NCBI RefSeq assembly: GCF_032854445.1 | Contig: NW_027018155.1 | Location: forward strand, 1-64,000 | DNA: 64,000 bases | DNA from: Liolophura sinensis | Taxonomy: Eukaryota; Mollusca; Polyplacophora; Chitonida; Chitonidae | Reading direction: 5' to 3' | Shown here: positions 52,801-64,000 of the stretch, one piece after another | Position numbering within the stretch: the first letter of the stretch is position 1 | Layout: each line of letters starts with the position of its first letter | Notes under the pieces: model-generated | What the model was told of the DNA's origin: nothing | Databases searched by the model: none | The model's input: the letters and a program-made list of their open reading frames with translations, nothing else | Position numbers and translations under genes: made by a program

Positions 52801-53622
52801 AGTACAACTAAACACTGACCCACATTTATAAGGTGCCAAAAGATGTGGAATTGGGCCAGGCATCGGCAGCTGTTAAAAAATTGCAAATATCCCTGGTTTC
52901 CATGGAGTAAGAGCCGTTGCTGGGCACGTGATTATGACATAAATGATCATTGATCTGTCGCTACAGCCAAAAGTATTGGTCGGAGAGCAACGCGGTTTGC
53001 ACCATTCGATTTCTCGTCACAAAATACGTCGGATTAGCCTCTTACTAGTAGCACTGGAACAGTTTTTCCACTTTTGCATTTTTGCCTGGTCTTTTTGTTA
53101 ATTGAAATCGGCTAAACTGTACTCTGTACAATCGCGACTGGTCATTACTATATTCAACTTTTGACTATAAGTTATGTGCCCTTCGGTAGCCCAGAAGACC
53201 TGAAATCTTTGGGCTAAGCCCATTTAACTCACCCAGCAATTGTCTTACTTCTAAGTCCAAGACAATCTCAATGTCTTTATCTACGTGTAGAAAAACCACA
53301 CCATTTGTACATAAAAAACACAAGGTACTTGATACAGTCTGCTGTAAAAAGTACAACTAAACACTGACCCACATTTTTAAGGTGCCAAAAGATGCAGGAT
53401 TGGGCCAGGCATCGGCAGCTGTTAAAAAATTGCAAATATCCCTGGTTTCCATGGAGTAAGAGCCGTTGCTACGCACGTGATTATGACATAAATTATCATT
53501 CAATTGTCACTACAGCCAAAAGTATTGGTCGGAGAGCAACGCGGTTTGCACCATTCGATTTCTCGTCACAAAATACGTCGGATTAGCCTCTTACCAGCAG
53601 CACTGGAACAGTTTTTCCACTT
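49835..53622 (+). repeat. Monomers 92-98, inside a 2,139-bp tandem duplication
   Basis: Starts are 49835, 50386, 50935, 51484, 51976, 52525 and 53074; types C C C short-B C C C. Units at 50386/52525 and 50935/53074 are 2,139 bp apart and share rare variants: TTATTTCTAAG, TACATTAAAAAC, AGATGTGG, CTAAACTG, AGATGCAGG and TTAGACTC. The duplicated segment runs from about 49.45 to 53.73 kb (four monomers minus 57 bp, twice). This is the only place where three C monomers occur in a row. Confidence 0.87.
51484..51975 (+). repeat. Shortened type B monomer 4 (492 bp), chimeric 5' part
   Basis: Same junction (CCGCG 51873-51877, CGCGG 51893-51897) and the same subgroup variants as the copy at 49341. Its first part (TTTTTACCTGG, ACAATTGCGAC) instead matches the type A monomer at 53623. 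It looks like the product of an exchange inside the monomer, between the 51541 and 51610 markers. Confidence 0.88.
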
Positions 53623-54171
53623 TTGCATTTTTACCTGGTCTTTTTGTTAATTGAAATCGGCTACACTGTACTCTGTACAATTGCGACTGGTCATTACTAT
53701 ATTCAACTTTTGACTATAAGTTATGTGCCCTTCGGTAGCCCAGAAGACGTCAAATCTTTGGGCTAAGCCCATTTAACTCACCCAGCAATTGCCTTACTTC
53801 TAAGTGCAAGACAATCTCAATTTCTTTATCTACGTGTAGAAAAACCAGACCATTTGTACGTGAAAAACACAAGGTACTTGATACAGTCTGCTGTAAAAAG
53901 TACAACTGAACACTAACCCACTTCAGTAAGGTGCCAAAAGATGCGGAATTGAGCCAGGCATCGGCAGCTGTTGAAAAATTGCAAATTTCCCTGGTTTCCA
54001 TGGAGTAAGAGCCGTTGCTACGCACGTGATTTTGACATAAATGATCATTCAATTGTCGCTACAGCCAAAAGTATTGGTCGGAGAGCAACGCGGATTGCAC
54101 CATTCGTTTTCTCGTCACAAAATACGTCGGATTAGGCTCTTACTAGTAGCACTGGAACAGTTTTTCCACTT

Positions 54172-54663
54172 TTGCATTTTTGCCTGGTCTTTTTGTTAAT
54201 TGAAATCGGCTACACTGTACTCTGTACAATCGCGACTGGTCATTACTATATTCAACTTTTGACTATAAGTTATGTGCCCTTCGGTAGCCCAGAAGACCTG
54301 AAATCTTTGGGCTAAGCCCATTTAACTCACCCAGCAATTGCCTTACTTCTAAGTGCAAGACAATCTCAATGTCTTTATCTACGTGTAGAAAAACCAGACC
54401 ATTTGTACGTGAAAAACACAAGGTCCTTGATACAGTCTGCTGTAAAAAGTACAACTGACCACAGACCCACATGAATAAGGTGCCAAAAGATGCGGAATTG
54501 ACCCAGGCATCGGCAGCTGTTAAAAAATTGCAAATTTCCCTGGTTTCCATGGAGTAAGAGCCGCGCTGGTCGGAGAGCAACGCGGATTGCACCATTCAAT
54601 TTCTCGTCACAAAATACGTCGGATTAGGCTCTTACTAGTAGCACTGGAACAGTTTTTCCACTT
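54172..54663 (+). repeat. Shortened type B monomer 5 (492 bp), cleanest copy
   Basis: At 492 bp it is exactly 57 bp shorter than the standard unit, with no other indel seen. CCGCG lies at 54561-54565 and CGCGG at 54581-54585. It carries ATCGGCAGCTG and GGCTCTTACTAG, so it belongs to the subgroup of the copies at 46155 and 47753. Confidence 0.92.
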
Positions 54664-55762
54664 TTGCATTTTTGCCTGGTCTTTTTGTTAATTGAAATCG
54701 GCTACACTGTACTCTGTACAATCGCGACTGGTCATTACTATATTCAACTTTTGACTATAAGTTATATGCCCTTCGGTAGCCCAGAAGACCTGAAATCTTT
54801 GGGCCAAGCCCATTTAACTCACCCAGCAATTGTCTTACTTCTAAGTCCAAGACAATCTCAATGTCTTTATCTACGTGTAGAAAAACCAGACCATTTGTAC
54901 ATAAAAAACACAAGGTACTTGATACAGTCTGCTGTAAAAAGTACAACTAAACACTGACACACATTTTTAAGGTGCCAAAAGATGCAGAATTGGGACAGGC
55001 ATCGGCAGCTGTTAAAAAATTGCAAATATCCCTGGTTTCCATGGAGTAAGAACCGTTGCTACGCACGTGATTATGACATAAATGATCATTCAATTGTCAC
55101 TACAGCCAAAAGTATTGGTCGGAGAGCAACGCGGTTTGCACCATTCGATTTCTCGTCACAAAATACGTCGGATTAGCCTCTTACCAGCAGCACTGGAACA
55201 GTTTTTTTCACTTTTGCATTTTTACCTGGTCTTTTTGTTAATTGAAATCGGCTACACTGTACTCTGTACAATCGCGACTGGTCATTACTATATTCAACTT
55301 TTGACTATAAGTTATGTGCCCTTCGGTAGCCCAGAAGACGTCAAATCTTTGGGCTAAGCCCATTTAACTCACCCAGCAATTGCCTTACTTCTAAGTGCAA
55401 GACAATCTCAATTTCTTTATCTACGTGTAGAAAAACCAGACCATTTGTACGTGAAAAACACAAGGTACTTGATACAGTCTGCTGTAAAAAGTACAACTAA
55501 ACACTAACCCACTTCAGTAAGGTGCCAAAAGATGCGGAATTGAGCCAGGCATCGGCAGCTGTTGAAAAATTGCAAATTTCCCTGGTTTCCATGGAGTAAG
55601 AGCCGTTGCTGGGCACGTGATTTTGACATAAATGATCATTCAATTGTCGCTACAGCCAAAAGTATTGGTCGGAGAGCAACGCGGATTGCACCATTCGTTT
55701 TCTCGTCACAAAATACGTCGGATTAGGCTCTTACTAGTAGCACTGGAACAGTTTTTCCACTT

Positions 55763-56254
55763 TTGCATTTTTGCCTGGTCTTTTTGTTAATTGAAATCGG
55801 CTACACTGTACTCTGTACAATCGCGACTGGTCATTACTATATTCAACTTTTGACTATAAGTTATGTGCCCTTCGGTAGCCCAGAAGACCTGAAATCTTTG
55901 GGCTAAGCCCATTTAACTCACCCAGCAATTGCCTTACTTCTAAGTGCAAGACAATCTCAATGTCTTTATCTACGTGTAGAAAAACCAGACCATTTGTACG
56001 TGAAAAACACAAGGTACTTGATACAGTCTGCTGTAAAAAGTACAACTGACCACAGACCCACATGAATAAGGTGCCAAAAGATGCGGAATTGAGCCAGGCA
56101 TCGGTAGCTGTTTAAAAATTGCAAATTTCCCTGGTTTCCATGGAGTAAGAGCCGCGCTGGTCGGAGAGCAACGCGGATTGCACCATTCGATTTCTCGTCA
56201 CAAAATACGTCGGATTAGGCTTTTACTAGTAGCACTGGAACAGTTTTTCCACTT
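55763..56254 (+). repeat. Shortened type B monomer 6 (492 bp)
   Basis: Same junction, with CCGCG at 56152-56156 and CGCGG at 56172-56176. It shares ATCGGTAGCTG and GGCTTTTACTAG with the copies at 49341 and 51484, and has one private change (GTTTAAAAATTGC). Confidence 0.92.
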
Positions 56255-56803
56255 TTGCATTTTTGCCTGGTCTTTTTGTTAATTGAAATCGGCTACACTG
56301 TACTCTGTACAATCGCGACTGGTCATTACTATATTCAACTTTTGACTATAAGTTATGTGCCCTTCGGTAGCCCAGAAGACCTGAAATCTTTGGGCCAAGC
56401 CCATTTAACTCACCCAGCAATTGTCTTACTTCTAAGTGCAAGACAATCTCAATGTCTTTATCTACGTGTAGAAAAACCAGACCATTTGTACATAAAAAAC
56501 ACAAGGTACTTGATACAGTCTGCTGTAAAAAGTACAACTAAACACTGACCCACATTGTTAAGGTGCCAAAAGATGCGGAATTGGGCCAGGGATCGGCAGC
56601 TGTTAAAAAATTGCAAATATCCCTGGTTTCCATGGAGTAAGAGCCGTTGCTACGCACGTGATTATGACATAAATGATCATTCAATTGTCACTACAGCCAA
56701 AAGTATTGGTCGGAGAGCAACGCGGTTTGCACCATTCGATTTCTCGTCGCAAAATACGTCGGATTAGCCTCTTACCAGCAGCACTGGAACAGTTTTTCCA
56801 CTT

Positions 56804-59800
56804 TTGCATTTTTACCTGGTCTTTTTGTTAATTGAAATCGGCTACACTGTACTCTGTACAATCGCGACTGGTCATTACTATATTCAACTTTTGACTATAA
56901 GTTATGTGCCCTTCGGTAGCCCAGAAGACCTGAAATCTTTGGGCTAAGCCCATTTAACTCACCCAGCAATTGCCTTATTTCTAAGTGCAAGACAATCTCA
57001 ATGTCTTAATCTACGTGTAGAAAAACCAGACCATTTGTACATTAAAAACACAAGGTACTTGATACAGTCTGCTGTAAAAAGTACAACTAAACACTGACCC
57101 ACATTTATAAGGTGCCAAAAGATGTGGAATTGGGCCAGGCATCGGCAGCTGTTAAAAAATTGCAAATATCCCTGGTTTCCATGGAGTAAGAGCCGTTGCT
57201 GGGCACGTGATTATGACATAAATGATCATTGATCTGTCGCTACAGCCAAAAGTATTGGTCGGAGAGCAACGCGGTTTGCACCATTCGATTTCTCGTCACA
57301 AAATACGTCGGATTAGCCTCTTACTAGTAGCACTGGAACAGTTTTTCCACTTTTGCATTTTTGCCTGGTCTTTTTGTTAATTGAAATCGGCTAAACTGTA
57401 CTCTGTACAATCGCGACTGGTCATTACTATATTCAACTTTTGACTATAAGTTATGTGCCCTTCGGTAGCCCAGAAGACCTGAAATCTTTGGGCCAAGCCC
57501 ATTTAACTCACCCAGCAATTGCCTTACTTCTAAGTGCAAGACAATCTCAATGTCTTTATCTACGTGTAGAAAAACCACACCATTTGTACGTGAAAAACAC
57601 AAGGTACTTGATACAGTCTGCTGTAAAAAGTACAACTGAACACTAACCCACTTCAGTAAGGTGCCAAAAGATGCGGAATTGAGCCAGGCATCGGCAGCTG
57701 TTGAAAAATTGCAAATTTCCCTGGTTTCCATGGAGTAAGAGCCGTTGCTGGGCACGTGATTATGACATAAATGATCATTCAATTGTCGCTACAGCCAAAA
57801 GTATTGGTCGGAGAGCAACGCGGATTGCACCATTCGATTTCTCGTCACAAAATACGTCGGATTAGGCTCTTACTAGTAGCACTGGAACAGTTTTTCCACT
57901 TTTGCATTTTTGCCTGGTCTTTTTGTTAATTGAAATCGGCTACACTGTACTCTGTACAATCGCGACTGGTCATTACTATATTCAACTTTTGACTATAAGT
58001 TATGTGCCCTTCGGTAGCTCAGAAGACGTCAAACCTTTGGGCCAAGCCCATTTAACTCACCCAGCAATTGCCTTACTTCTAAGTGCAAGACAATCTCAAT
58101 GTCTTTATCTACGTGTAGAAAAACCACACCATTTGTACGTGAAAACCACAAGGTACTTGATACAGTCTGCTGTAAAAAGTACAACTGAACACTGACCCAC
58201 TTCAGTAAGGTGCCAAAAGATGCGGAATTGAGCCAGGCATCGGCAGCTGTTGAAAAATTGCAAATTTCCCTGGTTTCCATGGAGTAAGAGCCGTTGCTGG
58301 GCACGTGATTATGACATCAATGATCATTCAATTGTCACTACAGCCAAAAGTATTGGTCGGAGAGCAACGCGGTTTGCACCATTCGATTTCTCGTCACAAA
58401 ATACGTCGGATTAGCCTCTTACCAGCAGCACTGGAACAGTTTTTCCACTTTTGCATTTTTACCTGGTCTTTTTGTTAATTGAAATCGGCTACACTGTACT
58501 CTGTACAATCGCGACAGGTCATTACTATATTCAACTTTTGACTATAAGTTATGTGCCCTTCGGTAGCCCAGAAGACCTGAAATCTTTGGGCTAAGCCCAT
58601 TTAACTCACCCAGCAATTGCCTTATTTCTAAGTGCAAGACAATCTCAATGTCTTAATCTACGTGTAGAAAAACCAGACCATTTGTACATTAAAAACACAA
58701 GGTACTTGATACAGTCTGCTGTAAAAAGTACAACTAAACACTGACCCACATTTATAAGGTGCCAAAAGATGTGGAATTGGGCCAGGCATCGGCAGCTGTT
58801 AAAAAATTGCAAATATCCCTGGTTTCCATGGAGTAAGAGCCGTTGCTGGGCACGTGATTATGACATAAATGATCATTGATCTGTCGCTACAGCCAAAAGT
58901 ATTGGTCGGAGAGCAACGCGGTTTGCACCATTCGATTTCTCGTCACAAAATACGTCGGATTAGCCTCTTACTAGTAGCACTGGAACAGTTTTTCCACTTT
59001 TGCATTTTTGCCTGGTCTTTTTGTTAATTGAAATCGGCTAAACTGTACTCTGTACAATCGCGACTGGTCATTACTATATTCAACTTTTGACTATAAGTTA
59101 TGTGCCCTTCGGTAGCCCAGAAGACCTGAAATCTTTGGGCCAAGCCCATTTAACTCACCCAGCAATTGCCTTACTTCTAAGTGCAAGACAATCTCAATGT
59201 CTTTATCTACGTGTAGAAAAACCACACCATTTGTACGTGAAAAACACAAGGTACTTGATACAGTCTGCTGTAAAAAGTACAACTGAACACTAACCCACTT
59301 CAGTAAGGTGCCAAAAGATGCGGAATTGAGCCAGGCATCGGCAGCTGTTGAAAAATTGCAAATTTCCCTGGTTTCCATGGAGTAAGAGCCGTTGCTGGGC
59401 ACGTGATTATGACATAAATGATCATTCAATTGTCGCTACAGCCAAAAGTATTGGTCGGAGAGCAACGCGGATTGCACCATTCGATTTCTCGTCACAAAAT
59501 ACGTCGGATTAGGCTCTTACTAGTAGCACTGGAACAGTTTTTCCACTTTTGCATTTTTGCCTGGTCTTTTTGTTAATTGAAATCGGCTACACTGTACTCT
59601 GTACAATCGCGACTGGTCATTACTATATTCAACTTTTGACTATAAGTTATGTGCCCTTCGGTAGCTCAGAAGACGTCAAACCTTTGGGCCAAGCCCATTT
59701 AACTCACCCAGCAATTGCCTTACTTCTAAGTGCAAGACAATCTCAATGTCTTTATCTACGTGTAGAAAAACCACACCATTTGTACGTGAAAACCACAAGG

Positions 59801-60097
59801 TACTTGATACAGTCTGCTGTAAAAAGTACAACTGAACACTGACCCACTTCAGTAAGGTGCCAAAAGATGCGGAATTGAGCCAGGCATCGGCAGCTGTTGA
59901 AAAATTGCAAATTTCCCTGGTTTCCATGGAGTAAGAGCCGTTGCTGGGCACGTGATTATGACATCAATGATCATTCAATTGTCACTACAGCCAAAAGTAT
60001 TGGTCGGAGAGCAACGCGGTTTGCACCATTCGATTTCTCGTCACAAAATACGTCGGATTAGCCTCTTACCAGCAGCACTGGAACAGTTTTTCCACTT
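56804..60097 (+). repeat. Monomers 105-110, second trimeric HOR of 1,647 bp (C-A-A)
   Basis: Starts are 56804, 57353, 57902, 58451, 59000 and 59549. Rare variants recur at 1,647 bp: GTCTTAATCTACG (about 57003 and 58650), CTAAACTG (57393 and 59040), and AGCTCAG with GTCAAACCTTTGG (58017 and 59664). Apart from GCGACAGGTC in the first C unit of the second copy, the two copies look identical by eye over most of their length. Confidence 0.87.
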
Positions 60098-63000
60098 TTG
60101 CATTTTTACCTGGTCTTTTTGTTAATTGAAATCGGCTACACTGTACTCTGTACAATCGCGACAGGTCATTACTATATTCAACTTTTGACTATAAGTTATG
60201 TGCCCTTCGGTAGCCCAGAAGACGTCAAATCTTTGGGCCAAGCCCATTTAACTCACCCAGCAATTGTCTTACTTCTAAGTGCAAGACAATCTCAATGTCT
60301 TTATCTACGTGTAGAAAAACCAGACCATTTGTACATAAAAAACACAAGGTACTTGATACAGTCTGCTGTAAAAAGTACAACTAAACACTGACCCACATTT
60401 ATAAGGTGCCAAAAGATGTGGAATTGGGCCAGGCATCGGCAGCTGTTAAAAAATTGCAAATATCCCTGGTTTCCATGGAGTAAGAGCCGTTGCTGGACAC
60501 GTGATTATGACATCAATGATCATTGATCTGTCGCTACAGCCAAAAGTATTGGTCGGAGAGCAACGCGGTTTGCACCATTCGATTTCTCGTCACAAAATAC
60601 GTCGGATTAGCCTCTTACTAGTAGCAGTGGAACAGTTTTTCTACTTTTGCACTTTTGCTTCGTCTTTTTGTTAATTGAAATCGGCTAAACTGTACTCTGT
60701 ACAATCGCGACTGGTCATTACTATATTCAACTTTTGACTATAAGTTATGTGCCCTTCGGTAGCCCAGAAGACCTGAAATCTTTGGGCTAAGCCCATTTAA
60801 CTCACCCAGCAATTGCCTTACTTCTAAGTGCAAGACAATCTCAATGTCTTTATCTACGTGTAGAAAAACCAGACCATTTGTACGTGAAAAACACAAGGTA
60901 CTTGATACAGTCTGCTGTAAAAAGTACAACTAAACACTAACCCACTTCAGTAAGGTGCCAAAAGATGCGGAATTCAGCCAGGCATCGGCAGCTGTTGAAA
61001 AATTGCAAATTTCCCTGGTTTCCATGGAGTAAGAGCCGTTGCTACGCACGTGATTATGACATAAATGATCATTCAATTGTCGCTACAGCCAAAAGTATTG
61101 GTCGGAGAGCAACGCGGATTGCACCATTCGATTTCTCGTCACAAAATACGTCGGATTAGGCTCTTACTAGTAGCACTGGAACAGTTTTTCCACTTTTGCA
61201 TTTTTGCCTGGTCTTTTTGTTAATTGAAATCGGCTACACTGTACTCTGTACAATCGCGACTGGTCATTACTATATTCAACTTTTGACTATAAGTTATGTG
61301 CCCTTCGGTAGCCCAGAAGACCTGAAATCTTTGGGCTAAGCCCATTTAACTCACCCAGCAATTGCCTTACTTCTAAGTGCAAGACAATCTCAATGTCTTT
61401 ATCTACGTGTAGAAAAACCACACCATTTGTACGTGAAAAACACAAGGTACTTGATACAGTCTGCTGTAAAAAGTACAACTGAACACTAACCCACTTCAGT
61501 AAGGTGCCAAAAGATGCGGAATTCAGCCAGGCATCGGCAGCTGTTGAAAAATTGCAAATTTCCCTGGTTTCCATGGAGTAAGAGCCGTTGCTACGCACGT
61601 GATTATGACATAAATGATCATTCAATTGTCGCTACAGCCAAAAGTATTGGTCGGAGAGCAACGCGGATTGCACCATTCGATTTCTCGTCACAAAATACGT
61701 CGGATTAGGCTCTTACTAGTAGCACTGGAACAGTTTTTCCACTTTTGCATTTTTGCCTGGTCTTTTTGTTAATTGAAATCGGCTACACTGTACTTTGTAC
61801 AATCGCGACTGGTCATTACTATATTCAACTTTTAACTATAAGTTATGTGCCCTTCGGTAGCTCAGAAGACGTCAAATCTTTGGGCCAAGCCCATTTAACT
61901 CACCCAGCAATTGCCTTACTTCTAAGTGCAAGACAATCTCAATGTCTTTATCTACGTGTAGAAAAACCACACCATTTGTACGTGAAAACCACAAGGTACT
62001 TGATACAGTCTGCTGTAAAAAGTACAACTGAACACTGACCCACTTCAGTAAGGTGCCAAAAGATGCGGAATTGAGCCAGGCATCGGCAGCTGTTGAAAAA
62101 TTGCAAATTTCCCTGGTTTCCATGGAGTAAGAGCCGTTGCTGGGCACGTGATTATGACATAAATGATCATTCAATTGTCAATACAGCCAAAAGTATTGGT
62201 CGGAGAGCAACGCGGTTTGCACCATTCGATTTCTCGTCACAAAATACGTCGGATTAGCCTCTTACCAGCAGCACTGGAACAGTTTTTCAACTTTTGCATT
62301 TTTACCTGGTCTTTTTGTTAATTGAAATCGGCTACACTGTACTCTGTACAATCGCGACAGGTCATTACTATATTCAACTTTTGACTATAAGTTATGTGCC
62401 CTTCGGTAGCCCAGAAGACGTCAAATCTTTGGGCCAAGCCCATTTAACTCACCCAGCAATTGTCTTACTTCTAAGTGCAAGACAATCTCAATGTCTTTAT
62501 CTACGTGTAGAAAAACCACACCATTTGTACATAAAAAACACAAGGTACTTGATACAGTCTGCTGTAAAAAGTACAACTAAACACTGACCCACATTTATAA
62601 GGTGCCAAAAGATGTGGAATTGGGCCAGGCATCGGCAGCTGTTAAAAAATTGCAAATATCCCTGGTTTCCATGGAGTAAGAGCCGTTGCTGGGCACGTGA
62701 TTATGACATCAATGATCATTGATCTGTCGCTACAGCCAAAAGTATTGGTCGGAGAGCAACGCGGATTGCACCATTCGATTTATCGTCACAAAATACGTCG
62801 GATTAGGCTCTTACTAGTAGCACTGGAACAGTTTTTCCACTTTTGCATTTTTGCCTGGTCTTTTTGTTAATTGAAATCCGCTACACTGTACTCTGTACAA
62901 TCGCGACTGGTCATTACTATATTCAACTTTTGACTATAAGTTATGTGCCCTTCGGTAGCCCAGAAGACCTGAAATCTTTGGGCCAAGCCCATTTAACTCA

Positions 63001-63940
63001 CCCAGCAATTGTCTTAATTCTAAGTCCAAGACAATCTCAATGTCTTTATCTACGTGTAGAAAAACCACACCATTTGTACATAAAAAAAACAAGGTACTTG
63101 ATACAGTCTGCTGTAAAAAGTACAACTAAACACTGACCCACATTTTTAAGGTGCCAAAAGATGCAGAATTGGGCCAGGCATCGGCAGCTGTTAAAAATTG
63201 CAAATATCTCTGGTTTCCATGGAGTAAGAGCCGTTGCTACGCACGTGATTATGACATAAATGATCATTCAATTGTCACTACAGCCAAAAGTATTGGTCGG
63301 AGAGCAACGCGGTTTGCACCATTCGATTTCTTGTCACAAAATACGTCGGATTAGCCTCTTACCAGCAGCACTGGAACAGTTTTTCCACTTTTGCATTTTT
63401 ACCTGGTCTTTTTGTTAATTGAAATCGGCTACACTGTACTCTGTACAATCGCGACTGGTCATTACTATATTCAACTTTTGCCTATAAGTTATGTGCCCTT
63501 CGGTAGCCCAGAAGACGTCAAATCTTTGGGCTAAGCCCATTTAACTCACCCAGCAATTACCTTACTTCTAAGTGCAAGACAATCTCAATTTCTTTATCTA
63601 CGTGTAGAAAAACCAGACCATTTGTACGTGAAAAACACAATGTACTTGATACAGTCTGCTGTAAAAAGTACAACTGAACACTAACCCACTTCAGTAAGGT
63701 GCCAAAAGATGCGGAATTGAGCCAGGCATCGGCAGCTGTTGAAAAATTGCAAATTTCCCTGGTTTCCATGGAGTAAGAGCCGTTGCTACGCACGTGATTT
63801 TGACATAAATGATCATTCAATTGTCACTACAGCCAAAAGTATTGGTCGGAGAGCAACGCAGATTGCACCATTCGTTTTCTCGTCACAAAATACGTCGGAT
63901 TAGGCTCTTACTAGTAGCACTGGAACAGTTTTTTCCACTT
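60098..63940 (+). repeat. Monomers 111-117, mixed right end
   Basis: Starts are 60098, 60647, 61196, 61745, 62294, 62843 and 63391; types C A A A C C A. Units at 60647 and 61196 share GGAATTCAGCC 549 bp apart, a single-monomer exchange. The C units at 60098 and 62294 are 2,196 bp apart and share GCGACAGGTC and AGATGTGG. The last complete unit has GCCTATAAG and CAATTTCTTT. Confidence 0.82.
62294..62842 (+). repeat. Reference type C monomer (549 bp)
   Basis: Type C reads CTAAACACTG then CATTTA (elsewhere CATTTT) at the diagnostic block. It also has GTTAAAAAATTGCAAATATC in place of the type A form and GATCTGTCGC after AATGATCATT in this copy. The first C monomer starts at 34625, and none was seen upstream. 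The CTAAAC change puts a TAG stop in the longest minus-strand open frame, one reason that frame is not treated as a gene. Confidence 0.88.
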
Positions 63941-64000
63941 TTGCATTTTTGCCTGGTCTTTTTGTTAATTGAAATCGGCTACACTGTACTCTGTACAATC
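63941..64000 (+). repeat. Partial monomer at the right edge
   Basis: The first 60 bases of another unit, ending at TGTACAATC. The array continues to the right of the window. Confidence 0.9.

Larger units (their letters stand above)
53623..56803 (+). repeat. Monomers 99-104, two clean ~1,590-bp trimers A / short B / C
   Basis: Starts are 53623, 54172, 54664, 55214, 55763 and 56255. The order A, short B, C repeats twice, matching the indel-rich trimers at 45.6-49.8 kb. A units carry CAATTTCTTTATC and CACGTGATTTTG. C units carry GACACACATT with TTGGGACAGG (54664) or TTGGGCCAGGG (56255). Confidence 0.85.
1..64000 (+). repeat. Satellite array, ~549-bp monomer, 117 complete head-to-tail copies
   Basis: The same roughly 549-base unit repeats in one orientation from the first base to the last. 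The phase word TTGCATTTTT (or a close variant) was located at 118 successive places from 10 to 63941. Intervals are nearly all 548-550 bp, with six of 489-494 bp and a few of 551-554 bp. No unrelated sequence separates monomers. Subtype markers recur in ordered patterns, so the array has higher-order structure as well as monomer repetition. Orientation and phase are arbitrary. The family is not one I recognise. A eukaryotic centromeric, pericentromeric or subtelomeric block is the natural inference, but nothing in the window proves which. Confidence 0.98.

Noticed and set aside
1-64000. CRISPR array or other repeat-spacer system
   Set aside because: The repeats are 549 bp, directly contiguous and without unique spacers. 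There are no cas genes.
1-64000. Tandem rDNA, 5S or histone gene cluster
   Set aside because: The unit has no recognisable rRNA, 5S or histone coding sequence on either strand.

Overview
The whole 64-kb window is one uninterrupted tandem array of a single satellite-DNA family. The monomer is about 549 bp. Taking the word TTGCATTTTT as an arbitrary phase marker, I could place 118 successive starts from position 10 to 63941. That gives 117 complete monomers in one orientation plus a fragment at each end. Most intervals are 548-550 bp. The exceptions are six shortened monomers (489-494 bp) between 46.1 and 56.3 kb, and small indels concentrated at about 0-5.5, 14.8-18, 22.7-23.7 and 46-50 kb. 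I found no gene, rRNA, tRNA, transposon insertion, CRISPR array or unique sequence. The many 60-150-residue open frames on both strands are by-products of repeating the same 549 bases. They are broken by stops or frameshifts that follow monomer subtype.

Such an array, with higher-order repeats (HORs) and local homogenisation, indicates eukaryotic heterochromatin: a centromeric, pericentromeric or subtelomeric block. I do not recognise the monomer and cannot name the species. No CENP-B-box core (CGGG/CCCG) was seen in the consensus. Each full-length monomer normally carries the E-box/G-box palindrome CACGTG, read on the minus strand as ATCACGTG, and a nearby AATGATCATT palindrome followed directly by CAATTG.

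Monomers fall into three main types by a short diagnostic block about 300 bp into the unit: A (CTTCAG), B (CATGAA) and C (CATTTT or CATTTA). Left domain (1 to about 34.6 kb): only A and B, with markers GCACTCTG, TTTGTCG, TCTTATTAG and TGCCCATCGG. Right domain (about 34.6 kb to the end): A and C. Here B survives only inside the six shortened monomers, each of which lost a net 57 bp containing the CACGTG and AATGATCATT palindromes.

HOR layout: a 9-monomer (4.94-kb) tandem duplication at about 5.19-14.8 kb; alternating dimers at 17.6-20.9 kb; a 4/5/6-monomer recurrence at 23.6-32.4 kb; a dimer at 32.4-34.6 kb; a 1,647-bp trimer at 34.6-39.0 kb; a 2,196-bp tetramer at about 41.5-45.3 kb; roughly 1,590-bp trimers containing the short monomer at 45.6-49.8 and 53.6-56.8 kb; a 2,139-bp tetramer duplication at about 49.45-53.7 kb; a second 1,647-bp trimer at about 56.9-60.2 kb; and mixed monomers to the end. 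A longer recurrence of about 6.42 kb links 48.2-50.9 kb with 54.7-57.4 kb. The picture is repeated unequal exchange and gene conversion at many scales. All comparisons were made by eye on marker positions; no identity values were computed.
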